From: Dactylosporangium siamense
GTDB lineage: Bacteria; Actinomycetota; Actinomycetes; Mycobacteriales; Micromonosporaceae
Direction of reading: 5' to 3'
DNA: 64,000 nucleotides
NCBI RefSeq assembly: GCF_016862795.1
Contig: NZ_BONQ01000161.1
Location: 1-64,000 of the forward strand
Position 1 is the stretch's first letter; each line of letters begins with the position of its first letter. Both the position numbers and the translations under genes were made by a program. The notes below the pieces were generated by a model, which worked only from the letters and a program-made list of their open reading frames with translations, searched no databases and was not told the DNA's origin. Positions 32,977 through 42,021 of this stretch are shown here, one piece after another.

Positions 32977-33900
32977 TCACGCGAGCTCGGACGCGATGGC
33001 CTCCGTGGCAATAACGAGTTTTTCGTAGCACAGGCTGAGCGGACTGTGTACGTACGGCCCATAGGGTGGTATCGGTCGGTAACCGGCCGATTCGTACAAA
33101 CGGATCGCTTCCGGCTGTCGGGAACCCGTCTCCAGCCGGATCAGCGGGTAGTGCGAGCCGACCGCGAGGTCTTCGAGGGCGGCGAGGACCCGCCTGGCGA
33201 TGCCGGTGCCGCGGTGCGCGGGTCGCACGTACATCCGCTTGAGCTCCACGGTCTGGTCGTCGATCGGCTGGATCGCGCCGCAGCCGGCACCGACCCCGTC
33301 GACCGTGGCGATCACGAAGCGGGCCGCCGGGTTGATCGGGAAGCGGCGCGCGTCGGGTCCGCTGTAGCGGTGGGCCATCTCGTCGGCGGCGGCGGCGAGC
33401 AGCTCCACCACGGCGGGGTCGCCGGCGGTGCGGCGGGTCACCCGGACCTCGCGGTCGGCGTCGTCGAACCGCTTCTCGAAGCAGCGGCTGCCCTCGTGCC
33501 GCACGTACGGCCCGAACCGCGGGATCGGCCGGTAGCCCGAGGCGAGGAACAGGGCGATGGCGTCGGATGAGGTCACGCCGGACTCCAGCCGCAGCACGCG
33601 GTGCCCCCGCGAGGCGGCGAAGTCCTCCAGCGCGGCGAGCATCCGCCGGGCCAGACCCCGGCCGCGGTACGCCGGGCGCACGTAGAGCCGGGTGACCTCG
33701 GCGACGTCCATGTCGGTGGCCAGCAGGGCACCGCAGGCGACCGCGTCACCACCCATGACCGCGACGAGATACCTCGCCGCCGGGTCGACCGCGTAGACGT
33801 GGCCGTCGCGGCCACCGTCCCGCGCCCGCAGCTCGACCTGCTGATCGACCACAAGCGCGATCACTTCCGAGTCGTCCGATGGACGTTGCTCGATCAACAT
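32977..33900 (-). CDS. Tandem GNAT acetyltransferase
   Basis: 307 aa with two GNAT repeats. Each has VTRLYVRPAYRGRGLARRMLAALEDFA or VELKRMYVRPAHRGTGIARRVLAALEDLA (the acetyl-CoA-binding RGxG/A motif) and ends with SGYRPIPRFGPYV or AGYRPIPPYGPYV. The halves are clearly related, so the gene arose by internal duplication. The acceptor substrate is unknown. Lies 69 bp downstream of obgE. Confidence 0.9.
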   Translation of the reverse strand: MLIEQRPSDDSEVIALVVDQQVELRARDGGRDGHVYAVDPAARYLVAVMGGDAVACGALLATDMDVAEVTRLYVRPAYRGRGLARRMLAALEDFAASRGHRVLRLESGVTSSDAIALFLASGYRPIPRFGPYVRHEGSRCFEKRFDDADREVRVTRRTAGDPAVVELLAAAADEMAHRYSGPDARRFPINPAARFVIATVDGVGAGCGAIQPIDDQTVELKRMYVRPAHRGTGIARRVLAALEDLAVGSHYPLIRLETGSRQPEAIRLYESAGYRPIPPYGPYVHSPLSLCYEKLVIATEAIASELA

Positions 33901-33969
33901 GGAACGACGGTACGCAACCCGGATTTCCCGGATGTTTCACCTGACCAGCGAATTTCGTTGCGCGGCGGG

Positions 33970-35424
33970 TTAAAAGTCCTCCGCGTCGTCCTCGTCCGCG
34001 GGTGAAAGTTCCAGCGTCTCGTAGGGCTGGCGGCGCGCCCCGCGCATGGCCTTGCGCTCCGAGGCGCGGACGCGCTTGTTGGGCTCCTCGATGCGGTGGT
34101 CGGTGCCCCGGTTGCCGGGCACGTAGTCGTCCGCGGTATAGGTGTTGGGCTGCCAATCGAATTCACGGGCGCCAATGCGAACCGGCGAGCCGGACACCGC
34201 GCCGGCCTTCTTGAGCGCGTCCTCGACGCCGAGCCGGGCGAGCCGGTCGGCAAGATAGCCGACGGCCTCGTCGTTGTCGAAGTTGGTCTGCCGGACCCAC
34301 CGCTCGGGCGCGCCGCCGCTGACCACGAAGACGCCGTCGGCGTCCTGCGCGATCCTGAAGCCGCTGTCGTCGACGGCGACCGGGCGGATGACGATGCGGG
34401 TGCGCTCCGGCGGCGGCGCCAGCTTGCGCTGCTGCAGCACCAACTCGGACATGGCGAAGATCAGCTCGCGCAGCCCCTCGTGGGTGGCCGCGCTCACCGC
34501 GTAGACCGCGTAGCCGCGCTCCTCCAGCTCGGCGCGCATGATGTCGGCGAGGTCGCGGCCGTCGGGCACGTCGATCTTGTTGAGCGCGACGATGCGCGGC
34601 CGGTCCTCGAGGCCGCCGTACGCGGACAGCTCGGCCTCGATCGCGTCGATGTCGGACACGGGGTCACGCTCGGTCTCCAGCGCGGCGGTGTCGACCACGT
34701 GGACCAGCACCGCGGTGCGCTCGATGTGGCGCAGGAACTGCATGCCCAAGCCCTTGCCGGTGGCCGCGCCCGGGATGAGTCCGGGCACGTCGGCGACGGT
34801 GAAGGTGTTGTCGCCGGCCTGCACGACGCCCAGGTTGGGCACCAGGGTGGTGAACGGGTAGTCGGCGATCTTCGGCCGGGCCGCGGAGATGACCGAGATC
34901 AGCGACGACTTGCCGGCCGACGGGAAGCCGACCAGGCCCACGTCGGCGACGCTCTTGAGCTCCAGGACGACGTCGATCTCCTCGCCGGGCTCGCCGAGCT
35001 CGGCGAAGCCGGGCGCCTTGCGGCGGGTGTTGGCGAGGGCCGCGTTGCCGCGGCCGCCCCGGCCGCCGCGGGCCAGCTCGAACTCCGTGCCCTCGCCGAT
35101 CAGGTCGGCGATGACCTCCCCGTCCACGCTGTGCACCACGGTGCCGTCCGGCACCCGCAGGGTCAGCGTGGAGCCGTTGGCGCCGTCGCGGTCGTTGCCC
35201 GCGCCACCGGCGCCGTTGCCACCCTTCTGGTGCGGGTGGAAGTGGAAGTCCAGCAGCGTGTGCACGCCCGGGTCGACGACGAGCTTGACGCTGCCGCCGT
35301 GGCCGCCGTCACCGCCGTCGGGCCCACCGAACGGCTTGAACTTCTCACGGTGGATGGACACGCAGCCATGGCCACCGTCGCCGGCCTTCACGTGCAGCAC
35401 GGCTCGGTCAACGAACGTGGTCAC
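33970..35424 (-). CDS. obgE: Obg-family GTPase
   Basis: 484 aa. The Gly-rich Obg fold ([38 protein letters not shown]) precedes the G domain: G1 [11 protein letters not shown]2 [13 protein letters not shown]3 DVPGLI, G4 NKIDVPDG. An OCT domain follows ([31 protein letters not shown]), as in Gram-positive Obg, then an acidic tail. It binds the 50S subunit and acts in ribosome assembly and stress control. 98 bp downstream of rpmA. Confidence 0.98.
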   Translation of the reverse strand: MTTFVDRAVLHVKAGDGGHGCVSIHREKFKPFGGPDGGDGGHGGSVKLVVDPGVHTLLDFHFHPHQKGGNGAGGAGNDRDGANGSTLTLRVPDGTVVHSVDGEVIADLIGEGTEFELARGGRGGRGNAALANTRRKAPGFAELGEPGEEIDVVLELKSVADVGLVGFPSAGKSSLISVISAARPKIADYPFTTLVPNLGVVQAGDNTFTVADVPGLIPGAATGKGLGMQFLRHIERTAVLVHVVDTAALETERDPVSDIDAIEAELSAYGGLEDRPRIVALNKIDVPDGRDLADIMRAELEERGYAVYAVSAATHEGLRELIFAMSELVLQQRKLAPPPERTRIVIRPVAVDDSGFRIAQDADGVFVVSGGAPERWVRQTNFDNDEAVGYLADRLARLGVEDALKKAGAVSGSPVRIGAREFDWQPNTYTADDYVPGNRGTDHRIEEPNKRVRASERKAMRGARRQPYETLELSPADEDDAEDF

Positions 35425-35522
35425 GACCCGATCCCCTCACTACGAACACGAACCCACAAACACACGAACGGCGGGCAGGGAGCGTATATGCCCCCGGCCC
35501 GCCGTCCGGAAAAGAAAGAACT

Positions 35523-35780
35523 TCAGCCCGCGACCGGGGTGATGCTGACGGTCTTGCGGCCACGCTTGGTGCCGAAGAGCACGTGGCCCGCGGCGAGCGC
35601 GAACAGCGTGTCGTCGCCACCGCGACCCACCAGGTCACCCGGGTGGAACTTGGTGCCGCGCTGCCGGATCAGGATCTCGCCGGAGTTGACCAGCTGGCCA
35701 CCGAACCGCTTCACGCCGAGCCGCTGGGCAGCGGAGTCGCGCCCGTTCCGCGAACTGGACGCACCTTTTTTATGTGCCAT
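35523..35780 (-). CDS. rpmA: 50S ribosomal protein L27
   Basis: 85 aa. [28 protein letters not shown] is canonical L27 with no N-terminal cleavable extension (it begins MAHKKG). It reaches into the peptidyl-transferase centre. 10 bp downstream of rplU. Confidence 0.99.
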   Translation of the reverse strand: MAHKKGASSSRNGRDSAAQRLGVKRFGGQLVNSGEILIRQRGTKFHPGDLVGRGGDDTLFALAAGHVLFGTKRGRKTVSITPVAG

Positions 35781-35790
35781 CGCGCTGCCT

Positions 35791-36105
35791 CTACTTCCCG
35801 GTGGAGATGCCGGTGACCTTCACCTGGGTCAGCGGCTGCCGGTGACCCTGACGCTTGTGGTAACCGGTCTTGTTCTTGAACTTGTGGATCCGGATCTTCG
35901 GACCCTTGGTGTGCGCGACGACCTCAGCGGTCACCGCGGCACTGGCAAGCTTCGCCGCGTCGGTGATGAGATCTTCGCCGTCGACAAGCAGCAGAGCGAC
36001 AAGCGACAGGGAGTCGCCAGGCTGGCCCGCGAGCTTCTCGACCTCGATCACATCGCCCTCGGCGACCTTGTACTGCTTGCCGCCGGTCTTGACGATCGCG
36101 TACAT
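35791..36105 (-). CDS. rplU: 50S ribosomal protein L21
   Basis: 104 aa. [25 protein letters not shown] and [19 protein letters not shown] are diagnostic. First of the rplU-rpmA pair; a 129-bp leader with possible competing hairpins separates it from rne. Confidence 0.99.
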   Translation of the reverse strand: MYAIVKTGGKQYKVAEGDVIEVEKLAGQPGDSLSLVALLLVDGEDLITDAAKLASAAVTAEVVAHTKGPKIRIHKFKNKTGYHKRQGHRQPLTQVKVTGISTGK

Positions 36106-36181
36106 CGGACGCGGACTCCTGTCGTAGCTACTGGCGGTTGGTCATCTGCGTCGCTGCTGTGAAGAGCACACAAAGACCCGA

Positions 36182-36228
36182 CGCACGAAGGTGCGCCTTT
36201 AAGAGGGTACGCCATCGGTGGCGCACCC
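36182..36228 (-). promoter_or_regulatory. Hairpins between rne and rplU
   Basis: Reading the minus strand, GGGTGCGCCA-CCGA-TGGCGTACCC (36228-36205) forms a 10-bp stem with one mismatch just after the rne stop; GGTGCGCC in it can instead pair with GGCGCACC (36197-36190), which itself can form GGCGCAC-CTTC-GTGCG. These are mutually exclusive. The first may terminate rne, or the set may regulate rplU. No T-tract. Confidence 0.4.
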
Positions 36229-36234
36229 CCCAAA

Positions 36235-39105
36235 TCAGGGGCGGGTCCGCCTGCGCAGACCACCCCGGCGGGTCCGGCGGCGGGCACCGTTGCCGGCCGA
36301 CTCGTCCTCGTCCTCGTCGACGTTGTCGGGGTCGTCCTCGGAGGCGATCGGGGTGAACTCCGACTCCTCCTCGACGTCCTCCACGGTGTGCGGCACGTCC
36401 ACGGTGTCGGTCTCGGCCTCGGAGGTGGTCTCCTCCTCGACGACCGCCGCGCCGCCCCGGCGGCCCCGCCGGCGGCTGCTGCGCGCGGGCTGCACGTCGG
36501 ACTCGTCCACGCCGCTGGTGACGGTCGCCGCGGCCTTCGCGGGCGCGTTGTGCCCGTTGCTGCCGGCGGTGCCACCGCCACCGCTGCCGCCGCCACGCTT
36601 CTCCGGGATCGGCTCGGTGTGGATGATCAGGCCGCGGCCCTTGCACACCTCACAGGTCTCGCTGAACGCCTCGAGAAGGCCCTGACCGACCCGCTTGCGG
36701 GTCATCTGGACCAGGCCCAGCGAGGTGATCTCGGTGACCTGGTGCTTGGTCCGGTCCCGGCCCAGGCATTCGGTCAGCCGGCGCAGCACCAGGTCGCGGT
36801 TGGACTCCAGGACCATGTCGATGAAGTCGATGACGATGATGCCGCCCAGGTCACGCAGGCGCAGCTGGTGAACGATCTCCTCGGCCGCCTCGAGGTTGTT
36901 GCGGGTGACCGTCTCCTCGAGGTTGCCGCCGGCACCGGTGTACTTGCCGGTGTTGACGTCGATGACGGTCATCGCCTCGGTGCGGTCGATGACGAGGCTG
37001 CCGCCGGAGGGCAGGAACACCCGCCGGTCGAGGGCCTTGATCAGCTGCTCGTCGATGCGCAGGTCGGCGAAGACGTCGTTGATGCCGGTGTACCGGCGCA
37101 CCCGGTCGACCAGGTCCGGCGACACGTGCGACAGGTAGGGCTCGACCGACTCGTAGGCGTCGTTGCCCTGGATGACCAGCTCGTGGAAGTCCTCGTTGAA
37201 CAGGTCCCGGACGACCCGCACGACCAGCTCGGGCTCCTCGTAGAGCAGGGCCGGCGCACTGCTGCTGCCGGACTTCTCCTGGATCGCCTCCCACTGCGCC
37301 TGCAGCCGCTTCACGTCGCGAGCCAGGTCGTCCTCGCTGGCCCCCTCGGCCGCGGTCCGCACGATGACCCCGGCGCCGTCGGGCACCAGGTTCTTCAGCA
37401 CGTCGCGGAGGCGCTTGCGCTCGATGTCGGAGAGCTTGCGGCTGATGCCGGAGGCGTTGCCGTGCGGCACGTAGACCAGGTGCCGGCCGGACAGCGCGAT
37501 GTGGCTGGTCAGCCGGGCGCCCTTGGTGCCGATCGGGTCCTTGGTCACCTGCACCAGCACCGAGTCGCCCGACTTGAGGGCCTGCTCGATGGAGCGGGAG
37601 CGGCCCTCCATGCCGGTCGCGTCCCAGTTGACCTCGCCGGCGTAGAGCACCGCGTTGCGGCCCCGGCCGATGTCGACGAACGCCGCCTCCATGCTGGGCA
37701 GCACGTTCTGCACCCGGCCGAGGTAGACGTTGCCCACCATCGAGCTGGACGAGGCCCGGGTGACGTAGTGCTCGACGAGCACCTTGTCCTCCAGGACCGC
37801 GATCTGGGTGCGGTCGTTCTTCTGGCGGATGACCATCGTGCGGTCGACCGCCTCGCGGCGGGCCAGGAACTCCGACTCCGACAGGATCGGCGGGCGGGTG
37901 CGGCGCTGCTCGCGACCGTCCCGGCGGCGCTGGCGCTTGGCCTCCAGGCGGGTCGAGCCGGAGATGCCCTGGACCTCGTCGCGGTCGCGCTCACGGGCGG
38001 CCGGGCGGGGCTCACGGATCTTCACGACCACGTGCGGGTCGTCGGCGGGCTCGGTGTCGGCCGAGCCCTTGCGCCGCCGGCGGCGCCGCCGGCGGGTCAG
38101 GCCCTCGCCGTCCTCGTCGCCGTCGTCGCCGGCCTCGGCGTCCTCGTCGGCCGCGGCCTCCTCGCCCTCGGCCTCGGCCTCGGCGTCGCCCTCACCGTCG
38201 ATGTCGTCGACGTCCTCGCCGAGCGTGCCCCGGCCACGGCCACGGCCACGGCGGCCGCGCCGCCGGCGGCGGCGGGTGCCGGGCTCGAACTCGTCGTCGT
38301 CCTCGTCGTCCTCGGCCTCGGCGTCGACCTCGTCGGTCTCCACCGGCACCTCGGCGTGCGCCGAGACGGCGGGGGCCTCCTCGGCGGAGCGACGGCCCCG
38401 GCGCCGGCGGCTTCGGCCGACGGGCTCCTCGGCGACGTCCTCGCCCAGGTCGTCGTAGTCACCCGCGGCGGCGACGGCCGGCGCGGGCGCGGCGAACGGG
38501 TCGATGCCCGACGCGGCACCGGAGACCGCGGGGGCCGGGCGGACCGGCTCGACCTCCTCGCTCGGCGGCATGAAGAGGACCTGGATCGGCGCGGCCCGGC
38601 GCCCCCGACGGGCCGGGGGCTCCTCGACGACCTCGACGACCTCTTCGACGGCCTCAACCGCTTCGTCGACGACGACGGCGTCGGGCTCGGGTTCAGGTTC
38701 GGGTTCGGGTTCGGCGGCTGCGACCGGCAGCGGCTCGGGCTCCTCCACCGGCGCGGCCTTCACGGCCCGGCGGCGGGTCCGGGTGGCCTTGACCGGCGTG
38801 ACGGCGGGCTCCTCGGTGTCCAATGGCAGCGCCTGCTGCCCGGACTCTCCCAATTCGCCCGTTTCGTCGCTCGCTGTCGCCTTCACCGCCCTGCGGCGGG
38901 TCCGGCGGACGGGTGCCGGCTCGGCATCCGCCTCGGCCGCGGCGGGTGCCGCGTCATCCGCGGCCGCCGGCTCTACCGGCGCGGCGGTCGCCTTGGTTGC
39001 CCGGCGCCGCGTGCGGCGGACGGGAGTGGTCTCTTCGGTGGTTGCGGCGTCTGCCACCGGCTCATCGCCGGTAGCCTCGCCGCTTGCCGACTCGTTGTCG
39101 AACAT
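36235..39105 (-). CDS. rne: Ribonuclease E/G with long disordered N-terminus
   Basis: 956 aa. Residues 1-430 are low complexity: repeated basic blocks (PVRRTRRRATKATA, PVRRTRRRAVKATA, TRTRRRAVKAA) amid acidic Ala/Glu stretches, then RRRRRGRRGRGRGRG. The catalytic part starts near RTMVIRQKNDRTQIAVLEDKVLVEHY, with the embedded S1 domain (MVGNVYLGRVQNVLPSMEAAFVDIG), RNase E/G core and DNase I-like motif IIVIDFIDM, and the zinc-link CEVCKGRG. It processes rRNA and mRNA. In actinobacteria the disordered parts flank the core on both sides; the C-terminal tail here is about 100 aa. Start: GGAGAAC 8 nt before ATG 39105. Confidence 0.96.
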   Translation of the reverse strand: MFDNESASGEATGDEPVADAATTEETTPVRRTRRRATKATAAPVEPAAADDAAPAAAEADAEPAPVRRTRRRAVKATASDETGELGESGQQALPLDTEEPAVTPVKATRTRRRAVKAAPVEEPEPLPVAAAEPEPEPEPEPDAVVVDEAVEAVEEVVEVVEEPPARRGRRAAPIQVLFMPPSEEVEPVRPAPAVSGAASGIDPFAAPAPAVAAAGDYDDLGEDVAEEPVGRSRRRRGRRSAEEAPAVSAHAEVPVETDEVDAEAEDDEDDDEFEPGTRRRRRRGRRGRGRGRGTLGEDVDDIDGEGDAEAEAEGEEAAADEDAEAGDDGDEDGEGLTRRRRRRRRKGSADTEPADDPHVVVKIREPRPAARERDRDEVQGISGSTRLEAKRQRRRDGREQRRTRPPILSESEFLARREAVDRTMVIRQKNDRTQIAVLEDKVLVEHYVTRASSSSMVGNVYLGRVQNVLPSMEAAFVDIGRGRNAVLYAGEVNWDATGMEGRSRSIEQALKSGDSVLVQVTKDPIGTKGARLTSHIALSGRHLVYVPHGNASGISRKLSDIERKRLRDVLKNLVPDGAGVIVRTAAEGASEDDLARDVKRLQAQWEAIQEKSGSSSAPALLYEEPELVVRVVRDLFNEDFHELVIQGNDAYESVEPYLSHVSPDLVDRVRRYTGINDVFADLRIDEQLIKALDRRVFLPSGGSLVIDRTEAMTVIDVNTGKYTGAGGNLEETVTRNNLEAAEEIVHQLRLRDLGGIIVIDFIDMVLESNRDLVLRRLTECLGRDRTKHQVTEITSLGLVQMTRKRVGQGLLEAFSETCEVCKGRGLIIHTEPIPEKRGGGSGGGGTAGSNGHNAPAKAAATVTSGVDESDVQPARSSRRRGRRGGAAVVEEETTSEAETDTVDVPHTVEDVEEESEFTPIASEDDPDNVDEDEDESAGNGARRRTRRGGLRRRTRP

Positions 39106-39234
39106 GCGGACGTTCTCCAGTTCTGGCGCTCCCGGGCGCGTACAAACGCAGCCACACGGGGGCACCTATATGTTGTGCCGGCGGAGGTATCCGCTCACAC
39201 GGACGATCCGTCGAAAGTCTGCCAACCTCGCCGA

Positions 39235-40038
39235 CTACACCAGTGACGAAGCCCCGACGACAGCCGCCGGCCGATCCGCAGCGAGCGGATCGACGAACTC
39301 CCCCTGCGCGGTCAGCACGCCCTGAGCCAGTCGGGTCGCACGAGGCGGGACCGGAGGCTCCAGGTCGGCTACTACACGCAGACCGGACAGCACATCATCG
39401 GGTCGAACGGTCGGGGTTCCCTGCCGCACGACAAGGTCGAGTATCGCACACGGTGCCTCGGCGACCCCGGAAGGTACGTCACCGAGGGCCGAAGAGGCCT
39501 CCAGCAGCTCCAGCCTGACGACGGCGGCCCGGGTGTCGAAGACCCGCTTGCCCTGCTTGGTGAGCCGCTCGACCAGCACCTCGCCGGCGGCCAGGAAGGC
39601 CCGGACGGCCGCCTCCGCCGAGGCCGGGGTGATGCCGGGCAGCTCGAGGTGCCAGGCCGACGCGTCGATCCGGTCGGCCAGGCTGCCGCCGCCGTTGAGC
39701 GGCGACTGGACGGCCTCGATCACGTCGAGGCCGGGTGACAGCGCCGCGTCGAGGGCGGCCCGCAGGTCGTCCGGGTCCACGACGGCCCGCAGGCCGATCT
39801 CCAGGTACTCCGCCTCGCTGGCGACACCGGTCGGCGCCGCCGAGGCGTAGGAGACCTTGGGGTGCGGGGTGAAGCCCTGCGAGTAGGCGATCGGCACGTT
39901 GGCGCGCAACAGCGCCCGCTCGAACGCACGGGCGAAGTCGCGGTGCGAGGTGAAGCGCATCGGGCCCCGCTTGGCGTACCGCAGCCGGATCCGCTGGACG
40001 ACAGGGTCCTGCCCACCCTCGGGCTGCCGCTTAGCCAT
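39235..40038 (-). CDS. DUF2344 / TIGR03936 radical SAM-associated protein
   Basis: 267 aa. RIRLRYAKRGPMRFTSHRDFARAFERALLRANVPIAYSQGFTPHPKVSYASAAPTGVASEAEYLEIGL is the defining TIGR03936 sequence. In other bacteria this domain is fused to or adjacent to the radical SAM protein encoded immediately upstream; the two genes overlap by 8 bp here. The reaction is not established. rne follows after 129 bp. Confidence 0.95.
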   Translation of the reverse strand: MAKRQPEGGQDPVVQRIRLRYAKRGPMRFTSHRDFARAFERALLRANVPIAYSQGFTPHPKVSYASAAPTGVASEAEYLEIGLRAVVDPDDLRAALDAALSPGLDVIEAVQSPLNGGGSLADRIDASAWHLELPGITPASAEAAVRAFLAAGEVLVERLTKQGKRVFDTRAAVVRLELLEASSALGDVPSGVAEAPCAILDLVVRQGTPTVRPDDVLSGLRVVADLEPPVPPRATRLAQGVLTAQGEFVDPLAADRPAAVVGASSLV

Positions 40039-41995
40039 GCTGATGCACCGTCTGAGGCACCCGCAGTCCTGAGCCGACCGGGGTCAGCGGGAGCAGCTTC
40101 TTGCCCGTCGGCCCGATCTGGATCTCGGTGTCCTGGCTCGGGCACACGCCACAGTCGAAGCACGGCGTCCACCGGCAGTCGTCCTGCTCGAACCCGGTCA
40201 CCGAGTCCTGCCAGTCCTGCCAGAGCCAGTCCTTGTCCAGGCCGGAGTCGAGGTGGTCCCACGGCAGGACCTCGTTCTGGTCGCGCTCGCGGACGGTGAA
40301 CCAGTCCAGGTCCACGCCGTAGCCCGGCAGCACCGCACTGGCGGCGTCGACCCAGCGCTGGTAGGAGAAGTGCTCGGACCAGCCGTCGAAGCGGCCGCCC
40401 TGCTCCCAGACCCGCCGGATGACCGCGCCGACCCGCCGGTCACCCCGGCTGAGCAGGCCCTCGATCAGCGAGGGCTGGCCGTCGTGATACCGGTAGCCGA
40501 TCGCCTTGCCGAGGTTGCGGTCGCTGTTGATCGCGTTCTTCAGCGCCCGGAGGCGGTGGTCGATGACCTCCGGGGTCTCCATCTTCGCCCACTGGAACGG
40601 CGTGTGCGGCTTCGGGACGAACCCGCCGATCGACACCGTGCAGCGGATGTCGCGCGAGCCGGTGGCCTCGCGGCCGGCCCGGATCACCTCGTGCGCCAGC
40701 TTGGCGATCTGCAGCACGTCCTCGTCGGTCTCGGTCGGCAGCCCGCACATGAAGTACAGCTTCACCGCCCGCCAGCCGTTGCTGTACGCCGTGACGACCG
40801 TGCGGATCAGGTCCTCCTCGGTGACCATCTTGTTGATCACCTTGCGGATCCGCTCCGAGCCGCCCTCCGGCGCGAACGTCAGGCCGGTGCGCCGCCCGTT
40901 GCGGGCCAGCTCCTGGGCGAGCGTCACGTTGAACGCGTCGACCCGGGTCGAGGGCAGCGACAGGGAGACGTTGGTCCCCTCGTACTGCTGGGCGAGCCCG
41001 GAGCACATGTCACCGATCTCGGAGTGGTCCGCGGAGGACAGCGAGAGCAGGCCGACCTCGTGGAAGCCGGAGAACTCGAGCCCCTCCTTGACCATCTGCC
41101 CGACCGTGGTGATCGAACGCTCCCGCACCGGGCGGGTGATCATCCCGGCCTGGCAGAACCGGCAGCCCCGCGTGCAGCCGCGGAAGATCTCCACGGCGTA
41201 GCGCTCGTGCACCGTCTCGGCGAGGGGCACCAGCGGGCGCTTCGGATACGGCCACGCGTCCAGGTCCATCGTGGTGCGCTTGTGCACCCGGAACGGCACG
41301 TCCGCACGGTTCGGCACGACCCGCTGGATGCGCCCGTCGGGCAGGTAGTCGACGTCGTAGAAGCGCGGCACGTAGACCGACTCGGTCCGGGCCAGGCGCA
41401 GCAGCAGCTCGTCGCGGCCGCCGGGCGAGCCCTCGCCCTTCCACTCGCGCACGATCGCGGTGATCTCGAGCACCGCCTCCTCGCCGTCGCCGAGGACGGC
41501 GGCGTCGATGAAGTCGGCGATCGGCTCGGGGTTGAACGCGGCGTGCCCGCCGGCCACGACGATCGGGTGCCGGTCGTCCCGGTCGCGGGACTCCAGCGGG
41601 ATGCCGGCCAGGTCGAGCATCGTGAGCATGTTGGTGTAGCCGAGCTCGGTGGCGAACGAGATGCCGAACAGGTCGAACGCGGTCACCGGGCGGTGCGCCT
41701 CCACGGTGAACTGCGGCACACCCTCGGCGCGCATGAGCGCCTCCAGGTCGGGCCACACCGCGTAGGTGCGCTCGGCGAGCACGTCGGGCTGCTCGTTGAG
41801 CACCTCGTAGAGGATCTGGACGCCCTGGTTGGGCAGCCCGACCTCGTAGGCGTCGGGATAGGACAGGGCCCACCGCACGGTGACGGAGTCCCAGTCCTTG
41901 ATGACCGCACCGAGCTCACCGCCCACGTATTGGATCGGCTTGCTGATCCTGGGCAGCAGACGCTCGAGTTGCGGGAAGACGCTTGTGACGCTCAC
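40031..41995 (-). CDS. TIGR03960 B12-binding radical SAM protein
   Basis: 654 aa. An N-terminal Rossmann-like region (VTVRWALSYPDAYEVGLPNQGVQILYEVLNEQPDVLAERTYAVWPDLEA) matches the B12-binding-type fold, and GCTRGCRFCQAG (Cx3Cx2C) holds the 4Fe-4S cluster that cleaves SAM. PEGGSERIRKVINK and YFMCGLPTETDEDV are typical of the elongator/MiaB-like core. Near the C-terminus, CFDCGVCPSQD suggests another metal site. The product of the family is unknown. A GTG start at 41995. Upstream of and overlapping the DUF2344 gene. Confidence 0.95.
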   Translation of the reverse strand: MSVTSVFPQLERLLPRISKPIQYVGGELGAVIKDWDSVTVRWALSYPDAYEVGLPNQGVQILYEVLNEQPDVLAERTYAVWPDLEALMRAEGVPQFTVEAHRPVTAFDLFGISFATELGYTNMLTMLDLAGIPLESRDRDDRHPIVVAGGHAAFNPEPIADFIDAAVLGDGEEAVLEITAIVREWKGEGSPGGRDELLLRLARTESVYVPRFYDVDYLPDGRIQRVVPNRADVPFRVHKRTTMDLDAWPYPKRPLVPLAETVHERYAVEIFRGCTRGCRFCQAGMITRPVRERSITTVGQMVKEGLEFSGFHEVGLLSLSSADHSEIGDMCSGLAQQYEGTNVSLSLPSTRVDAFNVTLAQELARNGRRTGLTFAPEGGSERIRKVINKMVTEEDLIRTVVTAYSNGWRAVKLYFMCGLPTETDEDVLQIAKLAHEVIRAGREATGSRDIRCTVSIGGFVPKPHTPFQWAKMETPEVIDHRLRALKNAINSDRNLGKAIGYRYHDGQPSLIEGLLSRGDRRVGAVIRRVWEQGGRFDGWSEHFSYQRWVDAASAVLPGYGVDLDWFTVRERDQNEVLPWDHLDSGLDKDWLWQDWQDSVTGFEQDDCRWTPCFDCGVCPSQDTEIQIGPTGKKLLPLTPVGSGLRVPQTVHQHG

Positions 41996-42021
41996 GAGCT
42001 ACCAGGGTACGCGCCCGCCCG

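Noticed and set aside
39097-39112. GAAC-N8-GTTC at the rne start, reminiscent of a LexA box
   Set aside because: Actinobacterial SOS boxes have a 4-bp centre (GAAC-N4-GTTC); this spacing is wrong.
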